Assembly: GCF_944324615.1 (NCBI RefSeq)
Contig: NZ_CALUWY010000028.1
Span: 1-34,394, forward strand
Direction of reading: 5' to 3'
Length of the DNA stretch: 34,394 bases
DNA from: an uncultured Mailhella sp.
Lineage (GTDB): Bacteria > Desulfobacterota > Desulfovibrionia > Desulfovibrionales > Desulfovibrionaceae
Shown here: one piece after another, positions 16,310 to 24,810 of the stretch
Numbering within the stretch: the stretch's first letter is position 1
Layout: every line of letters starts with the position of its first letter
Program-made: the position numbers and the translations under genes
Notes under the pieces: generated by a model
What the model was told of the DNA's origin: nothing
What the model saw: only the letters and a program-made list of their open reading frames with translations
The model's database searches: none

Positions 16310-17170
16310 ATGACCAGCCAGATTAAAACACTTCTGCTCATGGCCGGCCTTTCCGCCGTGCTCATCGTCATGGGCAGTGCACTCGGCGGCCGGCAGGGCA
16401 TTCTCATAGCCCTGGTGTTCGCCGTCATCATGAACATCGGAAGCTTCTGGTTCTCCGACAAGATCGTGCTGTCCATGTACCGCGCGCAGGAACTTTCTCC
16501 TGAAGATGCGCCCATGGTGTACAGCATGGTGGAAGAACTGGCGCAGAGGGCGGGCGTGCCCACTCCCCGGCTCTACATCGTGCCGCAGGAAGCGCCCAAC
16601 GCCTTTGCCACGGGGCGCGACCCCGAACACGGCGTCATTGCCGTGACGGAAGGCATCATGCGCCTTCTGCCTCCGGAACAGCTGCGCGGCGTGCTAGCCC
16701 ATGAAATGGCCCACATCGCCCACCGCGACATTCTCATCCAGACGGTGGCGGGCGTGCTGGCCTCCGCCATCACGGCCATTGCCAACATGCTGCAGTTCAG
16801 CATGATCTTCGGCAGCGCGCGCGATGAGGAAGGCAACAGCAATCCCCTTGCGGCCATTGCCATGATGATACTCGGCCCCCTGGCCGCCGGACTCATCCAG
16901 ATGGCCATTTCCCGCCGCCGCGAATACATGGCCGACGCCGCCGGCGCCTCCTACTGCGCCGACCCCATGGCCCTTGCCGGCGCGCTGAACAACCTCGACG
17001 CCTACAGCAGGCACATCACCATGCAGGCCAACCCGGCCACGGAAAACATGTTCATTGTTTCCCCGCTCACCGGCGACAGCCTGCGCCGCATGTTCAGCAC
17101 CCATCCGCCCATGGAAGAACGCATCGCCAACCTGCAGGAAATGGCACGCACCGGCCGCTACCCGGACTGA
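16310..17170 (+). CDS. htpX: HtpX-family membrane zinc metalloprotease
   Basis: A 286-residue M48-family protease of the inner membrane, which in other bacteria helps degrade damaged membrane proteins. Two membrane segments lie near the N-terminus (about residues 7-27 and 31-50). The zinc site is HEMAH at residues 131-135, with the third ligand Glu at about 205 in RREYMADAAGA. Two more hydrophobic segments lie between them (AGVLASAITAIANML, AIAMMILGPLAAGLIQ). The C-terminal STHPPMEERIANLQ is standard. The ATG has GAGGAG five bases upstream. It has its own promoter and terminator, so it is monocistronic. Confidence 0.93.
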   Translation: MTSQIKTLLLMAGLSAVLIVMGSALGGRQGILIALVFAVIMNIGSFWFSDKIVLSMYRAQELSPEDAPMVYSMVEELAQRAGVPTPRLYIVPQEAPNAFATGRDPEHGVIAVTEGIMRLLPPEQLRGVLAHEMAHIAHRDILIQTVAGVLASAITAIANMLQFSMIFGSARDEEGNSNPLAAIAMMILGPLAAGLIQMAISRRREYMADAAGASYCADPMALAGALNNLDAYSRHITMQANPATENMFIVSPLTGDSLRRMFSTHPPMEERIANLQEMARTGRYPD

Positions 17171-17210
17171 TGCGCCGCAGAACCTGATCACAACCACTCT
17201 CCGCCGCTCC

Positions 17211-17247
17211 GGGCGGGGCCGGTACCGCATCCGGCCCCGCCCTTTTT
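17211..17247 (+). terminator. Intrinsic terminator of htpX
   Basis: A perfect 12-pair stem, GGGCGGGGCCGG (17211-17222) with CCGGCCCCGCCC (17231-17242), loop TACCGCAT, then TTTTT. Confidence 0.92.
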
Positions 17248-17336
17248 GCGCCCCCGCCACTTTCGCCTTGCTTTTCCCCCGGCTTTACGCCACCCTTGCA
17301 GGCATACCCCGAAAGATATTTTCTACAGGATACCCC

Positions 17337-18884
17337 ATGACCACTCCGCTTTTTTCCGCACCCGACAGCTTTGCAAGGCGCGCCCTGGAAGAGCTTTTTC
17401 CCGTTCTCGACACCGTCATGCCCATGACCGGCCAGCAGCGGCGCGACCTTCCCCTCGCCTGCCGCGACCTGTCCGCCCTGCTCACCACGGAACGCGACGG
17501 CCTCGCCCGCCCCTACTGGACCTCGCCGCGGCTCACCTCGGCCTATCTCCGCTATTTCCTGCCCTGGAACCTCGTCCGCCTCTCGGCGCTTCTGCCGGGA
17601 CTCGACTTCGGCCGCATTCCCGAGGAGCCGCTCATTCTCGACATGGGAAGCGGCCCCCTCACCCTGCCCCTTGCGCTGTGGATGTCCCGGCCCGATCTGC
17701 GTTCCCGCCCCGTCACCATCGTGGCGAGCGACACCACGCCCCATATTCTCGAACTCGGGCGGGAAATCTTCGAGCGCCTGAACGAGGCCCTCGGCGAAAA
17801 GAGCCCCTGGACCATACGCACCATGCGCGCCGCCGTTTCCCTTGCGCCGCGCCGCCTGTACGCAAAGCCCGGCACGCTGTGGATGGCCAGCATGGGCAAC
17901 GTGCTCAATGAAATGGAGGAGCGCCGCGCCAAGCCCGGCCACAGAATGGGCGAACGCATGCGCGAACTTCTGGAAAGCACCTGGGACATGCTTGCCGAAG
18001 GCGGGCTCATCCTTGCGGTGGAGCCGGGCACCCGGCAGGGCGGCCGCCTCATCGCGCATCTTCGCAAGAGCGCTCTGGGCGGCGTGGAGGAAGAGCCGGA
18101 ATTCGACGACCTCACCGCCTTTGCCCTGCGCGAGGAACAGGCCGGAAAGCGCTTTTTCCCCGACGATGAGGAACCGGACGAGGACGACATGGACGATTTC
18201 GGCCTGCCGCCGCTCTTCACGCCCCTTTCCCCCTGCCCCCATGCGGGCCGCTGCCCCATGCTGGACCGGCGCTCCACGGCGTGGTGCCATGTCAACGCCC
18301 CGGCAGAGGGCGCTCCCGAAGCCCTGCGCGCCCTTTCCGCCAGAGCCGGGCTGGACAAGGATTCCATAAGCCTGTCCTTCCTTTCCCTCAGGAAGCTGGA
18401 AGAGGGCGAACTGCCGCCCGCCGCGCCCGCGCGCCCCGGCAGAGGACCTGTTGCCGCGCGCATCGTTTCCGACGCCTTCGTGGTGCCCGGCTATCCGGGC
18501 CGCGCCCGCTATGCCTGCACGGGCCTCGGGCTTGCCCTCATTCCCGCCTCCTCCCACCTGCCGCCCGGCGCGCTCTGCTCCTGCCGCCCCACGCGGGAAC
18601 ACGACATGAAGTCCCGCGCCGTCATTCTTCTGCTGGAAGACGAGGCCCCGCACAGAACTTCCTTCCGGCCGCCCCTGCGCACGTCTGAACGCCGGGAAGG
18701 CGGAACCTTCCGGGACAGGGAACATAAAAGGCCCTTCCCCTCACGGCGCGAGGACGCCCCCTTCCCCCGGAAAGAAACATCGGAACGGGGCCGGGGAGAA
18801 GGCTTTGCCGACAGACAGCGCTCCCCCCGCAGGCACGACGCTCCGCGCAGACATCCCGGAGGCGGAAAAAAGAGCGGGAACTGA
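17337..18884 (+). CDS. Rsm22-type ribosomal small-subunit methyltransferase-like protein
   Basis: A 515-residue protein of the Rsm22/METTL17 family, SAM-fold proteins linked to small-ribosomal-subunit assembly. The SAM loop reads ILDMGSGPLTLPLAL at about residues 100-114. A cysteine set C300, C306, C317 (CPHAGRCP, AWCHVN) and a later Cys at about 394 (RYACTGLG) fit the Fe-S/zinc site of the family. From about residue 430 the protein becomes a low-complexity tail rich in Arg, Gly, Lys and Pro, probably disordered and RNA-binding. ATG 17337 follows AGGA. Upstream frame is open but crosses the htpX terminator. It stands between two terminators and is probably transcribed alone. Confidence 0.82.
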   Translation: MTTPLFSAPDSFARRALEELFPVLDTVMPMTGQQRRDLPLACRDLSALLTTERDGLARPYWTSPRLTSAYLRYFLPWNLVRLSALLPGLDFGRIPEEPLILDMGSGPLTLPLALWMSRPDLRSRPVTIVASDTTPHILELGREIFERLNEALGEKSPWTIRTMRAAVSLAPRRLYAKPGTLWMASMGNVLNEMEERRAKPGHRMGERMRELLESTWDMLAEGGLILAVEPGTRQGGRLIAHLRKSALGGVEEEPEFDDLTAFALREEQAGKRFFPDDEEPDEDDMDDFGLPPLFTPLSPCPHAGRCPMLDRRSTAWCHVNAPAEGAPEALRALSARAGLDKDSISLSFLSLRKLEEGELPPAAPARPGRGPVAARIVSDAFVVPGYPGRARYACTGLGLALIPASSHLPPGALCSCRPTREHDMKSRAVILLLEDEAPHRTSFRPPLRTSERREGGTFRDREHKRPFPSRREDAPFPRKETSERGRGEGFADRQRSPRRHDAPRRHPGGGKKSGN

Positions 18885-18920
18885 CGCCAAAGCCTCAGTA
18901 CCGGCACTTTTTTGCGAAAC

Positions 18921-18946
18921 AAAAGCCTTTGCCTCTGGCTTTTTTT
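18921..18946 (+). terminator. Intrinsic terminator after the Rsm22-type gene
   Basis: AAAAGCC (18921-18927) pairs with GGCTTTT, followed by further Ts (seven-T run). The stem is A/T-rich at its base, but position and T tract are typical. Confidence 0.7.
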
Positions 18947-19010
18947 CACGAAAGGAGCATACTTTTTTCACCCGAACAATACCGGGTTCATTCTCGTAAG
19001 GAGATCACCC

Positions 19011-19442
19011 ATGAATTCTTCCATCGCCATCATAGCCGCCATTGCCGTCATCGCCGTCATCGCGGTTCTTTTTCTGAGAAAAAAGAACACTCCTGCACAG
19101 GATAAGGAAAAGCCTGAGGAAAAGGGCCCCCAGGGCGATCCCGAACTGTACGCCCTCGGCATGAATCCCATTTCGGAAAAGCCCATCATGTACGCTCTCA
19201 CCACCTGCCAGCACTGCAAGAACACCAGGAAATTCCTCGACGCCAACAACGTCGACTACACCGTCATCTATCTGGACGAGTATTCCGGCTCGCAGCGTTC
19301 CGATCTCATGGAAAAAGTGCGTACCTACAATCCCCGCGGAACCTTCCCCACCATTCTCGTGCCCGGCGGAAAGGTGATAGTCGGGTTCCGCAAACAGCTC
19401 ATGCAGGAGGCACTGATTCATGACTCCGGAACAACTGCTTGA
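19011..19442 (+). CDS. Membrane-anchored glutaredoxin-like protein
   Basis: A 143-residue protein with one N-terminal membrane segment (about residues 5-22, alternating IAAIAVIAVIAV), a charged linker and a glutaredoxin fold. The redox site is TTCQHC with two cysteines (CxxC), followed by the glutaredoxin-like KFLDANNVDY and the cis-Pro segment GTFPTILV. The anchor is followed by RKK, so the domain most likely faces the cytoplasm. ATG 19011 has AAGGAGAT upstream. Its last 23 bases overlap the next gene, so the two are translated together. The partner substrate is unknown. Confidence 0.85.
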   Translation: MNSSIAIIAAIAVIAVIAVLFLRKKNTPAQDKEKPEEKGPQGDPELYALGMNPISEKPIMYALTTCQHCKNTRKFLDANNVDYTVIYLDEYSGSQRSDLMEKVRTYNPRGTFPTILVPGGKVIVGFRKQLMQEALIHDSGTTA

Positions 19443-19749
19443 TTGCCTCTCAAAAAGTGCGGCAGCCAAAGGCTATTATCTTCACGCCGATCGTGAGCAC
19501 TGTCTCGGCACGGCGGAAAGTCTGCTGGCCAACAAGGAACGCTACGGCTACATGTGCTGCCCGTGTCGCCTGGCATGCGCCGACAGGCAGCAGGACAGCG
19601 ACATCATCTGCCCCTGCGTGTACCGCGATGCCGACATAGCCGAATACGGAGCATGCTTCTGCTCCTTCTATGTTTCCGAGGAACACAAGGACGACCCGGA
19701 CTTCTTCCCCGATGTGGAAGAGCGGCGCGATCCTTCACGCGGTCTGTAA
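19420..19749 (+). CDS. Ferredoxin:thioredoxin reductase catalytic subunit-like protein
   Basis: A 109-residue FTR beta-type protein. In this family a 4Fe-4S cluster next to a redox disulfide lets ferredoxin electrons reduce a thioredoxin-fold protein one electron at a time. The cysteine pattern is visible: CCPC (C46, C47, C49), C53, CPC (C64, C66) and CFC (C79, C81). The spacing (14 and 12 residues between the pairs) differs from the plant pattern of 16 and 8. The start lies inside the glutaredoxin gene, so the glutaredoxin is the obvious candidate for its reduction target. There is no variable (alpha) subunit nearby. Confidence 0.87.
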   Translation: MTPEQLLDCLSKSAAAKGYYLHADREHCLGTAESLLANKERYGYMCCPCRLACADRQQDSDIICPCVYRDADIAEYGACFCSFYVSEEHKDDPDFFPDVEERRDPSRGL

Positions 19750-19764
19750 TAACCGCAAAAATCC

Positions 19765-19793
19765 TTGCCCGACCCTGCGGCGCATGCCATACT
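19765..19793 (+). promoter_or_regulatory. Candidate promoter of the acid phosphatase gene
   Basis: TTGCCC (19765-19770), 17 bases, CATACT (19788-19793), ending about 28 bases before the ATG. Confidence 0.45.
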
Positions 19794-19821
19794 TTTTCCC
19801 ATAAAGGAAAAGGAGATGGTC

Positions 19822-21291
19822 ATGCGCCGCTTGTTTTTTTCCGCCGCTCTGGCGGCCGTTCTTCTCTGTGTTCCCTCCCCCTCCCCCGCCGCCGACGCGC
19901 CCCCGGCCGATGCGCGCCTCGTCAAGGTGGTTGCGCTGAGCCGCCACGGCGTGCGCCCGCCCACCCAGTCGGCGGAAACCCTCGCCTCCTGGAGTTCCCG
20001 GCAATGGCCGGACTGGGGCATTCCCCCCGGCCACCTCAGCGAACGGGGCGCGGCCCTCATCCGTGCGGAATGGGAGGGCATGCGGAATGCTCTCGCCTTC
20101 AACGGCCTTCTGCCCGCCTCCGGATGCCCGGAAGAAGGCAGCATCTTCATCTATGCCGACAATGAAGAGCGCACCCTCGCCACGGCAAGGGCCATGCTGG
20201 AAGGACTCGCCCCGGGCTGCGGCATGGAGGTATCCTCCGCCCCTGAGGGCCGGGATCCCGTGTTCCATCCCGTGAAAAGCGGTTTTCTCCCCTCCCCGCA
20301 GCTTTCCGCCGAAGAAAGGCAGGAACTTGCCCGGACCGTTTCCGCAGCCGGCAGAGACCTTGAACAGAGCGTGGCAAAAATCGCCTCCCTTCTCGGCCCG
20401 GCCCCGCGCTTCTGCGTTCCCGGCAGGGATTCCTGCACTCTGGCCGACCTGCCCTCCCGGCTGCACTTTCCCGCCCCCGGCAGCAGGCAGGGCGTTTCCC
20501 TGAGCGGCGGGCTGGGCACCGCCTCCACGGTTGCGGAAATTCTGCTGCTGGAAAGCCTGGAATGGCCGGAAAAAGCGCAGGCCATCGCCGCAGAAATCCC
20601 CGCCCCCCTTCCTGCGGGGCCGGGCACGCCGGTGGAGCGGAAGGCCAGGGAAATCATTCTCGCCCCGCGTGCGGACAGGCCGGAAGAAGCGCCCCTGCCC
20701 TTTGCGCCGCGCTGGAAGGCCGCGCCCATGGAAGAGAACGGGGAAATCATGGTCAACCCGCGCACGGCGCTGCAGCTTCTGCCCGTGCACACCAGACTGC
20801 AGAGCGCGGTGCAGCGCTTCCCGGCCGTGGCGCGGCAGGAGGGGCTCCCCCTGCTTTCCCTCATGGCGGAAAGCCTTGCCGGAACCTCGCCCATGAAGAG
20901 CGCCGATGCGGCAAGGCTCGTCGTCTTTTCCGGGCACGACACCAACATGGTCAACATTGCGGGCCTGCTGGACCTGCACTGGACAAACGGGCTCTTTCCG
21001 GACGACAGCACGCCCCCCGGCTCCCTGCTGGTGCTGAGTCTCTGGGAAACGCCGGACGGACCCATGGTGCAGGCTTCCTTCCTGTGCCAGACGCCGGCCG
21101 CCTTCCTGAGCACCGATCCGGCCGTCATGCGTGCATCCGCCCTGCATCACGCGCCGCTCGTCCTGCCCGGAGCGTATGCCCATACGCCCGCAGGCCCCGC
21201 CGTGCCGCTGGAAGACTTCCTCTCCCGCGTGCGGAGCATGACGGGAAGCGGGCTTTCCGCACGGCTTGCCGCGCTCCTGCAGCACTCCTAA
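19822..21291 (+). CDS. Periplasmic histidine acid phosphatase (AppA/Agp-like)
   Basis: A 489-residue branch-2 histidine phosphatase, the family of E. coli AppA phytase and Agp glucose-1-phosphatase. A signal peptide ends near ADAPPADAR (about residue 25). The nucleophile block is SRHGVRPPTQ, and the proton-donor block is FSGHDTNM near residue 375. It is some 55 residues longer than AppA. ATG 19822 is preferred because AGGAG (19811-19815) is six bases away. The in-frame ATG at 19816 touches the ribosome site. The enzyme would release phosphate from phosphomonoesters, possibly phytate or sugar phosphates, in the periplasm. The substrate cannot be read from the sequence. Confidence 0.9.
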   Translation: MRRLFFSAALAAVLLCVPSPSPAADAPPADARLVKVVALSRHGVRPPTQSAETLASWSSRQWPDWGIPPGHLSERGAALIRAEWEGMRNALAFNGLLPASGCPEEGSIFIYADNEERTLATARAMLEGLAPGCGMEVSSAPEGRDPVFHPVKSGFLPSPQLSAEERQELARTVSAAGRDLEQSVAKIASLLGPAPRFCVPGRDSCTLADLPSRLHFPAPGSRQGVSLSGGLGTASTVAEILLLESLEWPEKAQAIAAEIPAPLPAGPGTPVERKAREIILAPRADRPEEAPLPFAPRWKAAPMEENGEIMVNPRTALQLLPVHTRLQSAVQRFPAVARQEGLPLLSLMAESLAGTSPMKSADAARLVVFSGHDTNMVNIAGLLDLHWTNGLFPDDSTPPGSLLVLSLWETPDGPMVQASFLCQTPAAFLSTDPAVMRASALHHAPLVLPGAYAHTPAGPAVPLEDFLSRVRSMTGSGLSARLAALLQHS

Positions 21292-21294
21292 AGC

Positions 21295-21332
21295 AAAAAA
21301 GCCCCCGCGCCCAAAGGACACGGGGGCTTTTC
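21295..21332. terminator. Bidirectional terminator between the acid phosphatase gene and trpA
   Basis: AAAAGCCCCCG pairs with CGGGGGCTTTT (arms at about 21297-21307 and 21321-21331). It has a T run for the plus strand and an A run (Ts on the minus strand) at 21295-21300. It can end both the phosphatase transcript and the convergent trp operon. Confidence 0.85.
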
Positions 21333-21367
21333 CGGGCCGCGCATGGTCTGCGCGGCCGGAAAAGGTT

Positions 21368-22138
21368 CTAGCTCCGCCACCTTCTCAGAAAATCCGCCGG
21401 AGAGCCGCCCCGGTCGAGGTGACGGAGTAGCGCGCTTCCGAACACGGCTGCGTCGGGCCGGACCGCGTCCGGCAGGGCGGCGAGCTGCTCCGGAGAACGC
21501 AGGCCGAAGCCCAGGGCCACGGGCAGGCGGAACACCTCGCGCACGCGCGAGAGCACTTCCGGCACCTCGGCGGGAAGATGATCCCTTTCTCCCGTGGTGC
21601 CCATGACGGAAACCACATAGACATAGCCTTCCGACACGTCGGCATAGAGCTGCATGCGCTCCTTCGGGGTGTTCGGTCCCACAAGAGGGATGAGGGCCAG
21701 AGCGTGCGCGGCAAGAAGGGCGCGTATGTCCGCCGCCTCATCCCAGGGAAGATCGGGCACGATGAAACCGTGCACCCCTGCCGCGGCGGCCTCGGCCGCA
21801 AGCCTTTCCCAGCCGTACTGCAGGAAGGGATTGGTGTAGCCCATGAGCACAAGGCCCGCCCGGAACAGGCCTCTGCGCGCCTTCAGCCCTTCCAGAAGCG
21901 CGCCGAGGCTCACGCCTTCGGCCAGCACTCTCTGGGAAGCCTCCTCCACCACCGGGCCGTCGGCCACGGGGTCGGAAAAAGGCACGCCTATTTCCATCAC
22001 GTCCGCGCCGCTTTCATCAAGTTCCCTGAGAATATCCCAGAACCTTTCCCGCGAAGGAAAGCCCGCCGTGACAAAGGGAATGAGCGCCGTGCGGCCCGCC
22101 GCCCCGGCGGCGCGAATGTTTTCTTCCAGAATATGCAT
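21368..22138 (-). CDS. trpA: Tryptophan synthase alpha subunit
   Basis: A 256-residue TIM barrel that cleaves indole-3-glycerol phosphate to indole and glyceraldehyde 3-phosphate and passes indole to TrpB. Marks: LIPFVTAGFPS, the catalytic Glu and Asp in MEIGVPFSDPVADGP, and VVSVMGTTGERD. It is last in the trp operon, 38 bases after trpB, with a GAGGTGAA ribosome site. Confidence 0.97.
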   Translation of the reverse strand: MHILEENIRAAGAAGRTALIPFVTAGFPSRERFWDILRELDESGADVMEIGVPFSDPVADGPVVEEASQRVLAEGVSLGALLEGLKARRGLFRAGLVLMGYTNPFLQYGWERLAAEAAAAGVHGFIVPDLPWDEAADIRALLAAHALALIPLVGPNTPKERMQLYADVSEGYVYVVSVMGTTGERDHLPAEVPEVLSRVREVFRLPVALGFGLRSPEQLAALPDAVRPDAAVFGSALLRHLDRGGSPADFLRRWRS

Positions 22139-22176
22139 GATTCACCTCGCGGCCGCGCCGCTTTTTAAACGCCTTT

Positions 22177-23355
22177 TCATACCGCCTGCAGGCCGAGGGC
22201 CTTTTCCACGATGTCCATGTCCTTGTCGCCCCGGCCGGAAAGGTTGACCAGCACGCGACTCCCCGGCGCGAAGCGCTGCCGGTGTTCCAGAACAAAGGCA
22301 AGGGCGTGGGAGGATTCCAGCGCCGGAAGTATGCCCTCCATGCGGCAGAGCTTCTGAAAGGCGCTGAGGGCCTCATGGTCGTAGGCGATGCCGTATTCCA
22401 CGCGGCCCGTGGCCGCGAGGTGGGCGTGCTCCGGCCCCACGCCGGGGTAATCCAGCCCGGCGGAAATGGAACCGGAAGGCAGTATCTGCCCGTTCTCATC
22501 CTGCAGGAGCATGGTGTATTCCCCGTGCAGCACGCCGGGGCGGCCCAGATTGACGGCCGCCGAATGCAGGCAGCCCGCCTCGCCCGTGCCCCCGGCCTCC
22601 ACGCCGAAAAGGCGCACCGACGCATCCGGCACAAAGGGCGAGAACATGCCTATGGCGTTGGAACCGCCGCCCACGGCCGCCACCACGGCATCGGGAAGCG
22701 CGCCCGTCTTCTCCAGCATCTGCGCGCGGGCCTCGCGGCCGATGACGCTCTGAAATTCCCGCACAAGGTCGGGGAAGGGATACGGCCCCGCCGCCGTGCC
22801 GAAGCAGTAATGCGTGCTGCCCTGAAGCGAAATCCAGGCACGGAGCGCGGCGTTGATGGCGTCCTTCAGGGTGCGGGAACCGCTTTCCACGGCCACCACG
22901 TCCGCCCCCATGAGGCGCATCCTGCGCACGTTGGCCGACTGCCGCTCCATATCCTCCGCCCCCATGAACACCGTGCACTTCATGCCGAGCCTCGCCGCCG
23001 CGGCCGCCGTGGCCACGCCGTGCTGTCCTGCGCCCGTTTCCGCAATGAGGGCCGTCTTGCCCATGTGGCGCGCAAGCAGCGCCTGCCCCAGGGTATTGTT
23101 GATCTTGTGCGCGCCGGTATGCAGAAGATCCTCCCGCTTGAGCCAGAGCTCGAAGCCCAGCTCTTCGGAAAGCGCGGGGCAGAAGGTGAGCGGCGTTTCG
23201 CGCCCGGCATAGTCGTGCAGCAGACCGTGCAGCTCACGCTGAAATTCCTGCGAAGGCAGAATGGAGGCCATGGCCTCTTCCAGTTCCATAAGCGGCGGCA
23301 TGAGCAGCTCCGGCACGAAGCGGCCGCCGAAATCTCCGAAATATCCTTTTTTCAC
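22177..23355 (-). CDS. trpB: Tryptophan synthase beta subunit
   Basis: A 392-residue PLP enzyme that condenses indole with L-serine. The PLP lysine is in GAHKINN, the catalytic Glu in AETGAGQHG, and the phosphate-binding loop is [10 protein letters not shown]. This is the TrpB1 type that pairs with TrpA. Length is normal. Its ATG overlaps the trpF stop by four bases. Confidence 0.97.
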   Translation of the reverse strand: MKKGYFGDFGGRFVPELLMPPLMELEEAMASILPSQEFQRELHGLLHDYAGRETPLTFCPALSEELGFELWLKREDLLHTGAHKINNTLGQALLARHMGKTALIAETGAGQHGVATAAAAARLGMKCTVFMGAEDMERQSANVRRMRLMGADVVAVESGSRTLKDAINAALRAWISLQGSTHYCFGTAAGPYPFPDLVREFQSVIGREARAQMLEKTGALPDAVVAAVGGGSNAIGMFSPFVPDASVRLFGVEAGGTGEAGCLHSAAVNLGRPGVLHGEYTMLLQDENGQILPSGSISAGLDYPGVGPEHAHLAATGRVEYGIAYDHEALSAFQKLCRMEGILPALESSHALAFVLEHRQRFAPGSRVLVNLSGRGDKDMDIVEKALGLQAV

Positions 23356-23999
23356 TGTCCGTCCCCTTCCGATCCGCGTCTGCCGCGGGCATGTTCCCAG
23401 GTGCGCACCGCCTCCACCGCCCGCGCCATGAGCGCTTCATCCTTCACGCCGGGGGAGGCTTCCAGTCTTGAATTGAAATCCACGCCGTCCGGCGAACAGA
23501 CGGCAAGGGCCCGCGCCACGTTCAGAGGGCCGAGCCCGCCGGAGAGAAACCACGGGTGCGGGAAGCCGAGGCCGCGCAGCGCCTCCCAGTCCAGTTCCCG
23601 CCCGCTGCCCATGCCCGCATCGAGCAGATACATTCCGCACGTTCCGGCAAAGGCCGCGATATCCGCAAGAAGCGCCTCGCGCGAGTCGTACTTTGCAGGC
23701 CAGAGCACGCGGATGACGCAATCCGCGGCAAAGGCCCGGGCAAACTCCGCGCTCTGCCCGCCGTGAAGCTGCACATAGTCAAGGCGGGCAAGGCGCACGA
23801 TGTCCCGTATCTCCTCCGCGCTCTGGCGGACGAACACGCCCACCCGCTTCATGCCGTGCGTATCCAGGGCCGCCGCCTGAAGCGCCGTGATGTTGCGCGG
23901 GCTTCCGGCATGAAAGACAAAGCCGCAGAATTCCACGCCGAGCCGTGCCGCGGCATCCACCGCGCGCTGATCGCTCATGCCGCAGATTTTAATCCGCAT
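23352..23999 (-). CDS. trpF: Phosphoribosylanthranilate isomerase
   Basis: A 215-residue TIM barrel that performs the Amadori rearrangement of phosphoribosylanthranilate. The general-base Cys is in KICGMSD at residues 3-9, and the general-acid Asp is in VDFNSRLE near the C-terminus. YVQLHGGQS is the conserved central strand. Here TrpF is separate from TrpC, unlike the fused E. coli enzyme. It overlaps trpC by 11 bases upstream and trpB by four downstream. Confidence 0.96.
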   Translation of the reverse strand: MRIKICGMSDQRAVDAAARLGVEFCGFVFHAGSPRNITALQAAALDTHGMKRVGVFVRQSAEEIRDIVRLARLDYVQLHGGQSAEFARAFAADCVIRVLWPAKYDSREALLADIAAFAGTCGMYLLDAGMGSGRELDWEALRGLGFPHPWFLSGGLGPLNVARALAVCSPDGVDFNSRLEASPGVKDEALMARAVEAVRTWEHARGRRGSEGDGQ

Positions 24000-24810
24000 C
24001 TTCCGCCTCCTTTCTGCTCAGAAGCGCGGCAAGGGCCTCGCCGGGCCTGCCGCCTTCCATGAGGGCCGACCCCACGAGCGCGGCGGCAAAGCCCCGCGCC
24101 GCAGCCTCCTCAAGGTCGGCGCGGCAGTGCATGCCGCTTGCCGCAATCCAGAGCTCTCCATGCTCCGGCGGACGGCGCTCGATGAGGCGCAGGCAGGCCT
24201 GCCTGTCCACCCTGAGGGTGGCAAGGTCTCTGGCGTTCACCTGAATGATGCGCGCGCCGCTTTCGCGGGCAAGGGCGAGGTCGTTTTCATCAAATACCTC
24301 CACCACGGCTTCCACCCCGCCCTGTTCCGCCATCTCGCGCAGATCGCGCAGCATGCGGGCGGAAGGGGTGAGGCGCACGATGAGCAGAAGCGCCGAAGCG
24401 GGCGTGGCCAGGGTGGCCGCCACCTGCGCAGGGTGGAAGAGAAAGTCCTTGCGCAGAAGGGGCGGACGATTCCCGCCGCTCTTTTCCATGGCCTCCGCCA
24501 TGCGGGCAAGGTAGGAAACATGCCCGTGGAACCAGCGCTCCTCCGTGAGCACGGAAACGGCGCATGCGCCCGCATCGGCGTACTGCAGCGCCGCTTCTTC
24601 CGGTTCCAGCGACTCGCATATCACCCCGCGCGAAGGCGAGGCGCGCTTGTATTCCGCAATCACGGCAAGCGGCCCTCTGCCGCGCGCCTCAAGGGCGCGG
24701 GAGAAAGCGGGCCTTGCGCCCCGCCACGGGCAGAGACGCTCCAGCCCCCCGCCCTCAAGCTCCGCCACTTCCTGCCGCTTGGCCTCCATGAAACGTTCCA
24801 GTCCCGTCAT
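23989..24810 (-). CDS. trpC: Indole-3-glycerol-phosphate synthase
   Basis: A 273-residue TIM barrel closing the indole ring. Catalytic lysines sit in AEYKRASPSRG and LLRKDF, a Glu in VVEVFDEND, the Asn in QVNARDL and the Ser in AASGM. Start ATG 24810 (MTGLERF) is preferred over upstream in-frame codons because it overlaps the trpGD stop by four bases (ATGA), which indicates translational coupling. Confidence 0.95.
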   Translation of the reverse strand: MTGLERFMEAKRQEVAELEGGGLERLCPWRGARPAFSRALEARGRGPLAVIAEYKRASPSRGVICESLEPEEAALQYADAGACAVSVLTEERWFHGHVSYLARMAEAMEKSGGNRPPLLRKDFLFHPAQVAATLATPASALLLIVRLTPSARMLRDLREMAEQGGVEAVVEVFDENDLALARESGARIIQVNARDLATLRVDRQACLRLIERRPPEHGELWIAASGMHCRADLEEAAARGFAAALVGSALMEGGRPGEALAALLSRKEAEDAD

